Source: Ascaris suum
Lineage: Eukaryota > Nematoda > Chromadorea > Rhabditida > Ascarididae
Direction: 5' to 3'
DNA length: 64,000 nt
Assembly: GCA_013433145.1 (NCBI GenBank)
Contig: CM024186.1
Coordinates: 3,290,001 to 3,354,000 of the forward strand
Made by a program: the position numbers and the translations under genes. This document shows, piece after piece, positions 1-23,368 of this stretch (positions are counted from its first letter, which is position 1; the number at the start of each line of letters is the position of its first letter). The notes beneath the pieces are model-generated. The model was not told where the DNA came from. It saw nothing but the letters and a program-made list of their open reading frames with translations, and searched no databases.

Positions 1-2864
1 TTATAAATGATTCTTGAGAAGTGTAGAAGAAGAAATTCAGAGCATAAAGGTTGTGTAGAAAATATTTCTTAGGTATACAGAATATTTGATAAGACGTAAA
101 ATAATTCGATAGGCGATGAATAACGTTCACAAAAGAAGGAACAATCATTCTCAACCTTTAATTCGCCCTATAGCAAAGGGAATTATATTGGTTTGTTTAT
201 GAGCTCTGAAAAGAAAACATTCGCTGTAACATTCATCCGTGTTTAATATGTTCAATTTACTTAGCGCTATTATAGGAGTTTCAGTTTTCTTTTCATTATT
301 CGTTTTTTTTAATCATATAATTCTCTTTTTCATATTGATATACGGTGATATTTATAAATCACTTAATAACAAATTAACTTTATACTATTTTTGTACTGAA
401 ATTATATTTGAATTATATTTTTGTAATGAAATTAAAAATTTTTATGTACTTTTTCAGCAACGATATGTTGAAGTGTCAGCAATAATTTTGCAGAGATCTA
501 TTTTCTATATTAGCTTAATTTCCAGCTAATATGAAATGCTTTGAGGCTTCTCAGATAAAAAGAGAATATCGTGAAAAAATAGCAAAAATATGCTGTAAGT
601 TGGTAAGCGCTGCAAAATGATTGGTCAGAAATTCCCCATCTCGTCTACCATTTTTCTTACATCTCTCGATATATGCCTAAAACAATGATTTCTTCAAGTG
701 GAAAATATAAATAAACTGATTTATGATCGCTGATTCGGACTAGGTTGTTACGGAGTTCTTTATTTTAGTGCAACAAAGTAGTGCGTCATTAGCCGTACTC
801 ATTATTTCCCGCACGAATCTCGGGAACATTTGATAAGTACGATGCATTTGTTGTTTTATTAAGGTCGAACATTTAATCTGCTTTGCACTTAGTAGATTCA
901 ATTAGTGCCAATTATTTATAGTGGAAAGTATTCATCTCACGAATTGATGTCGTTGATTAGCTATTTTTTAAAATCGTCGATGAATAAATTATCCAGAAAT
1001 TGCCTCATCTTCTTTTATGTGCAGAAAAAGAAAACCTCAGAAACCTGAAACAAATACACTAGCAAAATAGTAAATTATTCGTTTATTTTTTCAAAAATTT
1101 GAAATTTTATGGGTTTTTTCTCGATTGATGTTTGCTGATTCGTGCAGATTTCTTCCTTTCTCAAAAGAATGCCACAAAATAGCGAGAATTTTTTAAACCA
1201 TAGAATTTCACCCTTTCTCATAGTTGAGAATTTTCAATAAAACGCTAAATAGATTCTCATTTTGTCGCATATTTTACGCATGAAATTTTTCTTGAATTTT
1301 TCAAATCTTTTTGCAAATAGAATCTCATGCATTTGAAAAGTTCCACAGGTGATGCGAACAGGTGATAATATTTGATTACAGGTGCTAGGAATAGGTGATA
1401 ATATAACATACGTGGCATTCTACATGTGATTTTGCAACTAATAAGAAATCAAAAACAGATTTGTCTGTTTTAAAACTTGATCAACAAGATTTAGAATAGG
1501 AATTGAATGACGACAAATTTATTTAAAAAGTATGTTTCTTAAAAGCGGTACTCTACATTTTATGCGGTTGTAAAAGATGGCTGATAATGCACTTCTCCCC
1601 CCCCCCCCCCCCCCCCCCCCCCCCCACCCCTCTCGGCCTAATATTTTGAAATGGTGCTTCTTTATAATTTTAGATCTGAGAACCCAAGCACCTTCCCAAA
1701 AAGGAATTTTTTTTTTCACGATGAAGGTGTTTGCCACCATTAGGTTTTAAATAGTACTTGTTGAAATACGTTTATGATTTTATTAATGGGAGGGAAAAAA
1801 ACTTGCCTCAAAGAACAGTCGAGAAAGTTGCTCAACTATTGTTTCCATTACTCTCGTTTCATTATATTGTTTGAAGGTGGAGATTACATTTCTTTTTTTG
1901 ATGAAATTTTCATTTAAATTTAAAAAAACATGGATTTTTATGCTTTAAAAAATTGATATTGCAGTTTCAAATTTATAAATTTTCAAGGGAATCGTCATTC
2001 CATTAGTCCGAACTATGATACTTTATCCTTTTTATACAAAACTCTGGAATCTTTGAAGCCTTATTTCCAAACACATGCGATAAACTTATACCATTCCGAG
2101 CGGATTTTATTAGAAACATGGAAATTGAAAAGAGCAATAACAAGAGACGATAATAAAAAAATAGTCGATCTTTATCAAGTTGAAATTTCCTCACAATTCG
2201 AGCATACAATTAAAAGGATGATATCACGTGAAAAAAAAAAGTTTATTAATCTTCTAGCTCATATCATATTCAAGTTTTCGCGATAAAACTTTTCACGATT
2301 GTATAAAGAGTTCGAACGATCCTCAAATTTATGCAGATGATCGTTGTCTACCATAGTCATATATTGTCGATAGACCACTTTGTGAAATCTTTTCAAAAAC
2401 CACTATCTAAAATATGGCAAATTTATTCGTAAAATTGTTAGACATAAGAAAACATGGAAAATGAATCATAAACTTGAAATGCAAACTTTAAACTTTGATT
2501 TAAAAGTTCGATTTTTTTTTGTCGCCTTTCACCTCGGAACACCACATGTTTTGAGCACCTTACAGGTGCAATGGAAACGGTTAAATTATATAAATTATAT
2601 GACATCGGTCATTGCTATGGTCAGTAGAACGCTAACAAAAATAAACTGCTAAAAAAAACTTCTTTGTTATATTTCGCAATGACAAAAGGAAACCGGAAGT
2701 GATCTGATACTGTCACCTGACCTTTTTTTTAAACAGAACTGATTCTCACCACTGCGTCGCTTATGGTTCTAACAGTCGATCAGTATGAATAAAAGCTGCT
2801 ACTATATTGATGTCTATGGCAGATAGAGCTCATGCTAACAGCTGGAACCAGAAAACCCCAAACG
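1..2864. other. AT-rich stretch without a recognised gene
   Basis: Only short frames of simple composition, most produced by homopolymer runs. The two opposed frames near 2.05-2.29 kb (plus) and 2.00-2.21 kb (minus) have no supporting splice sites. A distant 3' UTR of gene C may extend here. Confidence 0.5.
1597..1625. repeat. 29-base poly(C) run
   Basis: A pure C homopolymer followed by ACCCC. The minus strand is a G run able to form quadruplexes. The Gly-rich peptide read across it is an artefact. Confidence 0.98.
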
Positions 2865-4743
2865 TTAATTGAGGTGCTGCTTAACGATTAAGCTGGTTAA
2901 TTGATTTAGGCTTATTGAAGATGCTTGTACAAAATTTACCTCGTCATCAGTGTCGCAATTTGTGTTGAATGCATTTTTAACTTGTGTTGCTTCGAAATGC
3001 TCATTGCAGCGTTGACGTTCGAAAATTTTCATAATGCGACGAAAGAGTACAAATTCGAATAATTTTCCAAGCACAATCCCCAATAAAATCAAGTTATATA
3101 TCAATGGGAGATTCGCTTCTTCGCCACAATCTTCAATTTTAATATTTCAATGTAAGAGCTATATTTTTATTAATTTTATTAGCTTTATTTTTCGATATTT
3201 ATATAAATTTGCTTCGCAACGATTGCTTTTTTATCCGCATTGATTTTATTATTTAAGATATACGAAATAAAATAATTGCTGTCTTTTGATTCTCGATTGC
3301 GATTGGAAAAGATTAAGTAGGAATATAAATGAGAGAGAAACTTTCCATTGTATTTGCTGCTGATTTCTAAAGGTGTTCAAAATTTTTGCGGAATTGTATG
3401 TTCATCATGAATATTGTCCGAGTAATTCTAATAAAATTTGATTGATCAATAGACAGGTATGATCGAAATATGCAAATTTTTCAGCAATTTTCTTTTTACT
3501 AAAAAGAAAAAAAATTTGTCTATAAAAAATCAGTCATTTTACTTCAGAAAAAAACGATACATATAACATATGAATTTGGATATTTTAAACTGGAACTAGT
3601 TGATTCGAGGTTGATTTATTACTATGATATTGTCAAGCGAAAATAAAACCTCAAAAATTTTAATAAGAATACTGAAAATTAAAGGAATTTCAATCTTACC
3701 CAAAAACCATATATATACGCCTTTGTGGACGAGCATCCAGCAGTAGAGCGAATTACATATGCAAATTACCCATAACGATAACGGAATTGAAATGGAGAAT
3801 ATCTGCAGAGATGTTGCATTTGCAAAACATTGCAATGCTCCAAAATTTTAATAATATCTTATTTGAATTATTTTAATACTCTGATATATTATTCACCACA
3901 TTTAATTGAAAAATAGAACATCCAAAACTTAGTGGTACTTGGATTTTGGAGGAAAGAGACCACACGAACACATCAGGTTTAGGGTCTTTATGCAATGATC
4001 GAGGTCGCTAAAAATTTATGTGGGTTACTTGGGAATAATTATATTTATCAGATCATTCGACGAGAATGAATATAAGCTTAAAGTAAAATGTTGTATGTCT
4101 CGCGACGAATTCCCTTCCTATTCATGCATCTCGATTGGACGCTGAGGCAAAGCGAGACGCAACATCAATACCGAATATTCAAAAACAGTGCACCTAAAGC
4201 TAACTTAAATTAATTCATTTTGAACTGAATAAGATGCCACTATCAAACCTATAACAACTATAAGTAATGAAAAGGCATTGAGAAGTCGAGCATGTACCCA
4301 ACTAGATCGTCAATTCCAATGAATATTTCGAGGAAATTTTGCCAAAGGATATATGCTTAAGGGTTGGACAAATTGAAATCCTTTGATTCGTTTTGAAATA
4401 TTCGAATTTTTAGCAACGTCAAAAATTGCTAAAAATTGACATCCTAACAATCGAACAATAGAAGATGCTAGCGTCATATAAGTTTATACGGAATATATAA
4501 TGCCTACTTTGAAAAAAAAAACGATTCAGATCTTCCAATAAAATAACTTACCAATGAAACAAGTATCGGATAAAGCATTACTGCACTATTATCTTTGAGT
4601 GCAAATGCAGCACATATAAGTGCAGTAAGATACGTCAATGTGATAAATGAATAGTTGATCGCCACTATTGCAAGTTCACGAGAAATTAATAACGTAGTCA
4701 ATAACATCGCAAAATTCACTAATAACGCAAACCATCCACATAA
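2865..4743 (-). CDS. Gene C: paralogous four-transmembrane protein, first exon not found
   Basis: Three exons on the minus strand: 4743-4552 (64 codons, phase 0 at both ends), 3802-3700 (34 codons + 1 base) and 3130-2865 (2 bases + 87 codons and stop). The phases equal those of gene E exons 2, 3 and 4, which is the main reason for grouping them. Exon 2 opens with LCGWFALL (compare CCGW in gene A) and encodes two hydrophobic segments, then MLYPIL. Exon 3 encodes TM3 (PLSLWVICICNSLYCW). Exon 4 encodes TM4 (LILLGIVLGKLFEFVLF) and a basic then acidic tail. The donors at 4552 (GTAAGT) and 3700 (GTAAGA) are strong. The acceptor at 3131 (TTGAAG) is weak. The tail could be cut earlier by a donor at GACGAG/GTAAAT near 2942. 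I found no exon 1 with an ATG between 4750 and 8000. Function unknown. Confidence 0.55.
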
Positions 4744-6227
4744 CTAAAATTGATATCGTTTACTTGCAAGGTTTTATTTTAAACTTATTTACATAGTCAT
4801 AGAACTGTCTACAAATTAATTCCACATGGAGAAATTACCATTGTGCAACCTTGGTGTGTATACTTGTCTATACGCATGTGTGTACTGGTGTGTATGCCCG
4901 CTGGGTGTATTCAATGGGTATCTATTCCTGTCAGTCGATCGCTTGCTTAATTGCAACGGAAATGAAAACTGCATACATCTGATCCAGGTATATCTAATTC
5001 ACAAGTTCTAAATAAAATATATTTTTCTTATTTTATTTAATTTTTATCCTTCGATTTAAAATTTTGCTCGATTGTAATTTATAAATTGAGAAAATGATAA
5101 TTAATTTCTTTAGGTTTGCATCTGAAAAGTGGAAATATATTTTGAGATTTCGTCTAACTTATTGATTAAAATTTAAATACGCTTATATATTCGAACTCCA
5201 GAGTATAGTAAAATTACTTATTAACCTTATATTTGAAAATCTTCTCTGGTGAAAAATCCATTATTGCAATCGTTGTTTTATCGTTTCTCATATGATATTG
5301 AAAGCATTAACAAAATAGTTCACTGAAATATCTAAAAATTGCATAATTAATATCGATAATAATTGCAACACAAAAAATACGAAATATTTCATCAATAAAC
5401 GCAACGATTCTTATGAATAGTTTATTCCTCCGAATGATGATTTAAATTCTTATGTTTTGTGCTGTTCCACTTATCGTTAATCCTCTGAATTCAATGTTAT
5501 TTCTTTCTTTTTTTTTAAAATATTACAAAAATATATTCATTATCAAATTCAACAGGTAAATTATTCAATAGTTAGTAGGTTTGCTTATTGTTTTACATTC
5601 AAAAAAAGTGCATTTTCCATTATATTTTCATTTTCTAGATAGTATTTATCATCATATTACTACGAAATTTATAAACATTTAAGAAATTAAAAACAAAACT
5701 TGAAATATATATCATAGCTAATGATATAGAAATTTATTCATCAATCATAGCGGTTATAAGGCATTGATTACTAAATAATAGAATTCAGTTGTCTGAATTT
5801 TTTTAGTACTCATTAAGGACATTCAACGGCATTAACAATTCAAATATTACAATGGTTCAGGCAAAAAAAAAAAGCAGTTATAACTTTTGCATGCCTCTTA
5901 AATTGAAGATCGCAATAAATACTCTGCCCAAAAGTTTTACTGCTGAAGCTACTATGAATGTAATGATTAAACGTTGGATACATTGAAGAGCAGATAAGTG
6001 AACAGGTGGGTACATAAAGGTAGAATACCCACAATGATGTTTCCTTCATTTCACCTGTGCGAGGCATTCGGTAGCAAGCCAGCCGAACAATGAGACATGG
6101 CATAATATAAATAGATCATGCTATTTATTTGTCTTTTTTACTATCACTTATGTAGATCTATCAACATTCTATACGAAGTTATCATTATCATCCTTATAGA
6201 CTAGCTGTAGGTAAATTTCCTCCCTCG

Positions 6228-6240
6228 CCCCCCCCCCCCC
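6228..6240. repeat. 13-base poly(C) run
   Basis: Pure C run in a pyrimidine-rich context. Confidence 0.95.
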
Positions 6241-6592
6241 TCCCTCTATTTGTTTTTCATCAGCCTTAAAGGAAGAACGCGAAGGGATGGGCTCCTATAT
6301 TTCATCACCCTATTTGCCAAGTTTTGTAGACTTGACAAGAGAATAAAATATCAACAATAGATGAATGCTGCGAGAAAACAATCATTTATGCGTCGCACAC
6401 AGTGATCGTCTATAAAAACATGCACCTAATTTGCGAGCAAATGCATCCCGATTAGCCTGAATACAACACACTTTTTTATTACAACTGTAGAACTGGTGAA
6501 TGGTACTTAATGCTTTTTTGCGACAATAATTTCAATCATTGACGATTATCGAGATGAATTTATGTCACATATCCACCTGTTAAGGTACTTTC

Positions 6593-6593
<1 letters not shown>

Positions 6594-6635
<42 letters not shown>
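6594..6635. repeat. (GA)n array
   Basis: About 42 bases of AG dinucleotides. Confidence 0.98.
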
Positions 6636-6637
<2 letters not shown>

Positions 6638-7721
6638 GCTCCAGATTCATCATACATTAAACGGTTATATGTTTGATATGAATGCATGGAAGGAAAACAG
6701 TGGACATTTCATTTTGTCTCATTTAAGGGGAGCGTGAGAGGAGCGGGAATAGAAATTATACAGAAGTTGAAAGACGAATGATAACTTGATTCGGGCACGT
6801 GTTTACAATTTCCGCCGTAGGAGACATATCACAGTTAATGAACTATATCAATAAATTTGTGAAATTCTGGAACTAAAATATGAGTCGGATAGAAGCCGAA
6901 TATATACATTTAAAAAAGTGAACTCCTTATCATAGTATAGCTAGAAAATATAAAAATGGAGCTAATCGGTAATTTCTTATAATTTCGTATTAATTTCGTA
7001 TATCTTATAATCGGTAATTTCTAATCGGAGGTAATTTCGCAGCCGTGATTGACGAGGCGACCAAAAGAGAGGTTACAACTTCTTATAATTGTATAAAATT
7101 AATAAGAAAGTCTATTCAGACAAAAAAATATTGCAACGTTTACGTAAATTCAATCAACGCATCGTGGAGTTTGTGGATTATTTGAAGCGACACAATATTT
7201 GCAAAGTCTTGTTTGGAGACAGCAAAACGTCAAAACATATGGATTAAGCCATGCTCGAAAAACGATCACTTATAGGAAGGTAAATCAGTATTTGTGTACA
7301 ACATGGCACAACTATAAGCTGATAAGCGGATGACACGTTGATGATAGATGTACTCTCAAAACCGCATTTTACTGGAAATTCAGCAGCTCACTCAACAAAT
7401 CGGGCGTCGGTTGGAATTCTTTCTCTCTAGCGTAATGATTTATATGAGCTTCGAAAAATCGTAACAAAAAATTGGAGAACGGAAAGAAAATTCAACATGC
7501 AAGCCACCTATCAGTCTCTGCACTCAATATACAACTCCTTCGAAGGAAGATTTAGCTAGGTAATGCTTGGAGCATTCTGGAAGAATTGCTTTCGATCAGC
7601 GATTCCGAAATGGGATTGAACTTGAACTTATGAATAATACTCAAGCACGTTGTCCATGCAGCCACATCGATCCCTATCCTTTATGCTACAATAGCTATTT
7701 TATAAGTTATTCACAAAAAAG

Positions 7722-7783
7722 TCAATAATTTTAATAATTAACTGATCGATACTCAATAATTTTAATAATCAACTGATCGATAC
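7722..7783. repeat. Two-copy tandem duplication, 31-bp unit
   Basis: Units 7722-7752 and 7753-7783, each starting TCAATAATTTTAATAAT and ending ACTGATCGATAC, differ at one base. Confidence 0.95.
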
Positions 7784-8060
7784 ATTCAAAACAACAATCG
7801 ATTGATTGTTTTCAATCGATAAGGAGTAAACAAACAAATGTAATCATTTCATAGAGGAATATTGTACTCTATGAATTGATTGTGATAAACAATTGAAGTT
7901 GATAAGGTTTGTTTATGATATGAACAAACCATTTTGAACAACGCACAAATACAAAATATTCAACGATGAAAACATCTAACATTATTTTACTTCGAATATA
8001 GATGTGGTGATCAATATGCCCAAAGAGCAATCTTTAGTAAATGTAATGAAACAAACCGAG

Positions 8061-8225
<165 letters not shown>

Positions 8226-8427
8226 CTATAGAAGTTATGTGAGCGGTATCACATCATAACAGCACCAAAAAGGTATAAAATTTAATTCCACTAGAGAATA
8301 AAACCAAAATTAATTAAGTCTTTTCATAATTCGTTTTATTCCACTAGTTGATAGTAATTTTGTGCTAATTTTATTCAATTTTTTGAATATCAATGTTTGA
8401 AGAAAACAACCGGTAGTAACTAAGTTC

Positions 8428-8628
8428 TTATTCACTTATTTCTCTGTTCTTTTTTTTGGCTTTTTTCCCTTCATTTCTTCCATGGTCGTTTAGAACGTGC
8501 TCAAGTGATTTTTTTAAAGCAATCGCTGCTGTGAAGCGTTGAAATATCAGATCATTTGAGAAAAGACATCGTAAAGCAATCATCGTCAACAACAAAATAT
8601 AACAAGCAAAAAAAAGATCAAAGTGCAT
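8428..8628 (-). CDS. Isolated membrane exon with Lys-rich tail, possibly another 4-TM family remnant
   Basis: The frame encodes about 66 residues: a hydrophobic segment (LFFACYILLLTMIALRCLF), an amphipathic helix and a strongly basic end (GKKAKKKNREISE). It resembles the TM4 plus tail exon of genes A, C and E. An acceptor-like CCATAG lies upstream at phase 0, not the phase 1 used by the family, which weakens the link. It lies about 800 bases downstream of gene A on the same strand. No partner exons for TM1 to TM3 were recognised, so it may be a broken copy or a chance frame. Confidence 0.3.
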   Translation of the reverse strand: MHFDLFFACYILLLTMIALRCLFSNDLIFQRFTAAIALKKSLEHVLNDHGRNEGKKAKKKNREISE

Positions 8629-9057
8629 CGAGCCAATGAAGGATTTTCTTTCATACTATGGTCCTTCCTCATCAAAGGAATATTTGTAAAGAAGCTCTTC
8701 ATGTTTCAGAAAAGTTTGACGATGAATAAAATAGAACGAATGTGGTATTACTTAGCAACTATGGCACACTTAAAAAGAAAAAGTTTGTCGCTCATTTATT
8801 CCTATAAAGAAAATGAGTTATTACTATTGAATGACGAATGTTCTGTCGATAGTATGAAAGATAAGTCCTTCATTTGCTCGGTGCACTTTGATATTTTATT
8901 ACTATAACTACTGAATACATTAGAAAAAAAAAGATCATTTAGTATTTTCATTTATGGAATCTATAGAGAAGATTTTTAAAATTTAAATCAATAGTACATC
9001 AATGAAAAATGATATACTACAAAATTTGAAGATTTATAAAGAAATCATTTCAAAAAA

Positions 9058-9083
9058 ATAATAATAATAATAATAATAATAAT
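9058..9083. repeat. (AAT)n array
   Basis: About nine AAT units in AT-rich DNA between gene A and the 8.4 kb exon. Confidence 0.95.
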
Positions 9084-9503
9084 CTCAACAAAAACGGAAA
9101 ACTTTCTAGATAAAATTCAATAGTTTAGTTTATGATAATAATTGTAAAGAATGAAAAAAAAAATTACAAATATAATATATCGCATAAAAATTGTAAAATT
9201 ACAATGCAAATATAATTCTGAATGATATTTTCGCACGGAAATATTGTTGATATTGATGCAAACGACGCTAAACAAATTGAGCACATCTCGAGATATTGCG
9301 TTCATTTCCATAAAGCATCCATAAAATTGATTGCCATCCAACGCTATTATACTACTATATTATGTATTCGCCGAAATCAATTGAACACGATGTATTTGCG
9401 TTAGATAATATAGCTGGAATTCGAGCTACATATGTTTGACTTCTGATCGGAATTCGTTTAATCGACGATAGATGGGCGATTCGTTCGATAAGGTATGATC
9501 ATC

Positions 9504-19990
<10,487 letters not shown>

Positions 19991-20395
19991 TCAGATTACG
20001 CTTGAGCAAACAGGATGTGAGATAGGGGATATAGGTGTAACAGCCCTTAATGAATCAGAATAATTTCTAGCGGAATGCAGCAGATGAATTTTTTTTTTTA
20101 ATTGCTCGTTGATTCTCAACAGAACATGAAAATTCGGTACAACAGCAAATTGCTGCAAAAAAAGTTGCAAAAAAAGCTTCAGCGTAATCGGAAAATCGAT
20201 ATTGTCGTCGAAAAAAAAAAGCAAATACGGGCCAATCTGCCACAAGATGTAGGGGTAGAGATTAATTACGCAGACGGCTAGACCAACTATAAGAAAACAA
20301 AAAGTCAAAATGTCGAAAAAATAAACAGCGAAATAGCGAACGTCGAGAACATTTTTTTTAAATGGCATTAACAAGAAATAGCGAAATGTATTGAA
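19991..20395 (-). CDS. Gene B (partial): probable C-terminal half of another membrane protein of the same layout
   Basis: An open frame of 134 residues follows an acceptor-like ATTAATAG at 20396-20397 and ends with TGA at 19991. It reads FNTFRYFLLMPFKKN, then a long hydrophobic segment (YFAVYFFDILTFCFLIVGLA), a WQIGPYLLFFFDDN stretch, a second hydrophobic region (FPITLKLFLQLFLQQF), a basic patch QLKKK and a Ser/Pro-containing tail ending SSVI. The order MPF - TM3 - loop - TM4 - tail parallels genes A, C and E, and the entry phase would be 0 as in those genes. Here TM3 and TM4 would share one exon. Possible upstream exons with hydrophobic content and a phase-0 donor lie at 23132-23368, but joining them is guesswork. 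It could also be a chance open frame. Confidence 0.4.
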   Translation of the reverse strand, partial: FNTFRYFLLMPFKKNVLDVRYFAVYFFDILTFCFLIVGLAVCVINLYPYILWQIGPYLLFFFDDNIDFPITLKLFLQLFLQQFAVVPNFHVLLRINEQLKKKIHLLHSARNYSDSLRAVTPISPISHPVCSSVI

Positions 20396-23153
20396 CTATT
20401 AATAAAAAGTAGCATTTGGCTTTCGCATCATTCTTTTTTAGAATCTTAGCGTTTTTTTTCTTTACTTTAGTGTTCGTATATTCGTAGTTCGCCTGAGGTG
20501 TTTTTTAATCGTTCAACGAGCAACTCTTAATCCAAATAAATGAATGATTTCTTAAATGCAGAAAAATAAATTTAAAAAAAGATGCCGAAAATTTAAAATG
20601 CGAACACAAAGAAACTTTGACAAAATTTCTAATGTATAAAGATACTAATCGAAGGATTATTCAAATGCCGCATTTTCTCAAAAAAAAAAACGAAGAAATA
20701 TAGTCTCATGAAATGTGTTGTGTTGAATATACGAAATATGCAAAAATATATGAAATATATTCACGAAATTATTCCCTACTAATCGTGTATCATTTTATTT
20801 CATCTATTAGTCTTAAGCAATGAGTTTGTTTTTAACGAGTTGAATACAATTAGGCCTTGCTTCGTCTATTAGCCCATAGCGGCTACCCATTTCAGTATTT
20901 GACTCCCCTCTTTCGAATGGGGGGAACAAAAGTATCGGAAATATTATATTAACATTCATAGTTGACGTTAGATTTTTTCTACCCAAAAAAAAATCTTAAT
21001 TGAAAAATCAATAAACTAAGAAAAAAATAGTGAACACAAATAGAGGCGAAAAATTTCCTAATGCCTCCTCATTATATAAATTTGAGATAACCACATTAAA
21101 GAGCGAATAATTTAATGCATTCAACACTGATTTATAATAGATTGCTTAAAAAGCAATAAGAATGATATGATGCACTTGCTGATTGTTGATGTCTTCGTAT
21201 GTTTACAGCCAGCTGGAGATCAAATAGTCATCTCATGAACTTCAAAGTTAGTTGAATTACACATTCAAATGGAACTCATTAGCCTACTGATCTGGATGTG
21301 AGGTGGATAGATGAGACTAGAAAAAAAAAACTGAGCTCGAGCTAATGCTAATAACTATTAGATTCTGAGGGATCCTCAGTGGGATCGAACGAAAGGTTTT
21401 AAACTTTTCGATTTAATAAATTATTTCAACCTTCTGAAAGGAGATTGACTAATAGGTAGATATAGAGTCACCAAGCGTTAACAATAACAGCAACATGTGG
21501 ATAGGAAGCATTCGAAGAGTTACAATGTTAACAATTGTTACAAACATTCAACAAAACAATGGATTTTTTTTTTTTTGATAATTGATGGCGAATCGATGCA
21601 AAAAGAAAAGACTCCAAATGATAAAAATAACGATAATTTGTTATATAACATTTTCCTAGTTGTTTACATTTGTTCTTTGCCGAAAAAAAAAATCGATAAT
21701 CTCGACATTTATCGCACATAACAGTTAAATAACAGTAACTTATGAGTATAGAACTATGATTTCGATTACTCATTAATTACTGTAAGTTCTCAGATATGAA
21801 TCGCACAGATGCCATGGTATCCTACAACAGATGTAAACGTGGAAACATTTAAAGTCACCTGTTTTAGCAATAAAAGCCATGGGAGTTTAATGAATGGGAA
21901 AGCTTCAAAGAGGACGGAGAGGAGGAATCAGCTAATTTTTAAGAAGGAAGGAGAAAATAAAGTTCACAGATGGGACAAAACGAGCCAGGCAAGCGAAGTG
22001 AAGTATAATGGAAGAAGAAAAATAATAAGACACTGACATTATGAGCATTATGTTTTGTATTTCTTCTAATATTTAATTGTTCTCAAATTAACGAGGAAGT
22101 ACTCTCATTTTTACCACTTCCCCTCTTCGATAGGCAAGGAGGATTGGCAGCTACTCCTTGGTTCGAGCTGCAAATATCCTTCTGAGGTCCGTGATGGAAA
22201 CAACTTAAGCAAGGAGTGGTCGTGCTTCACCATAAAATGCAGACGTATCAAGAAATTGCTCCACCTATTTCTGCTGAATTCGTACTGCACAGAATGCAAT
22301 GGTTCGGGTGTGCAGCAATAGATGAAGATAAGTGTGCTGTCAAAAGGACATCACACTCATTGCCATTTGTTGTTCTTTACAACCAAGCACGTCCAATTCG
22401 CACATCGCATCTTCCTCTACGATTTTTAATGAAATCTTCTAACATTGAGATTTGATTATTTATTTATTATTTATTTATTGCGCAAACTCAACTCGACTTT
22501 ATAGTTTGTGAATAAAAATGAGTTATTTGGACCGAAATTATGTAACACTTACATGGGAAACTATTGCCGATTCCGGTGACAACATTTACCTTCGCTCGTT
22601 TCACCTCAATTGTCGAGCATTGCACAGTGATTGATCAAGAACGTCATTCCAGGTTCTTGAACTTAAAACAGAAGATCTGAACTTGTTCAGCTGTATATTT
22701 AAAGAACGATCACTAGGAGGCTCGACGACTTCTGCCTCAAATTGTTAAGCGCATCACTTATGGAACAAGTTCGGAACTCTAACCTGAGCTTAATCGGTCT
22801 AGCACGAAGCGCATTTTACAGACAGATTTAAGGACTCTTAACGTACGATGAAAAACCCTCGACTACAAGAGTTCAGCACTTGAACGATCAAAGAATAGAG
22901 ACAGCCGATTCATTTGTCGATAGCGTTTCGATCGGCTGGAAATGTTGCATCGTCAGTCAACCTCCCATACTCTCCCCCACCCCCCACCCCCTACTTATAA
23001 GCTGTACCTCAGCTAGAAATCTTGAGCAATTTACAGTCGCGAACAGCTATCTCTATTCAAGATTCTGCAGTATACTACCCTAACATACCTATTACACGGT
23101 TCAGGACTTATCATTGGAATTTGCCCTATGGTTAAATTCTATCAAATACTATA

Positions 23154-23368
23154 GAATAGATTAGCACGACACAGACTAAATGAATGAACATCAATGCGTA
23201 CGACCACACTCGTAGTAACAAATGAACTAAATAAAAGATGCAAAGAGCGAGAGGACAACTGACGCACTGAAGTGGCGCATTTACCTCTCTTTGCTTGTTA
23301 GCCTTATTGCCTTCACTATTATCACCGATATGATACGTCCTTAGAGATACATAGAAGAGTGAAGTCAT
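23154..23368 (-). CDS. Possible upstream exon(s) of gene B, uncertain
   Basis: On the minus strand an ATG opens a frame MTSLFYVSLRTYHIGDN, followed by a strong donor AGAGAG/GTAAAT. The frame continues through QCVSCPLALCIFY into hydrophobic sequence, with a second phase-0 donor ATA/GTATTT near 23154. A Cys pair before a hydrophobic stretch is what the N-terminal half of the 4-TM genes would show, and phase 0 would match the acceptor at 20395. The distance (2.7 kb) equals introns in gene A. None of this proves the link. Confidence 0.2.

Noticed and set aside
1519..1740. Frame with a Gly run
   Set aside because: The Gly run is the C29 tract read on the minus strand; the rest has no protein character.
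4826..5011. Cys-rich plus frame
   Set aside because: Cys and Val come from GTGTGTAT-type repeats; no splice or start support.
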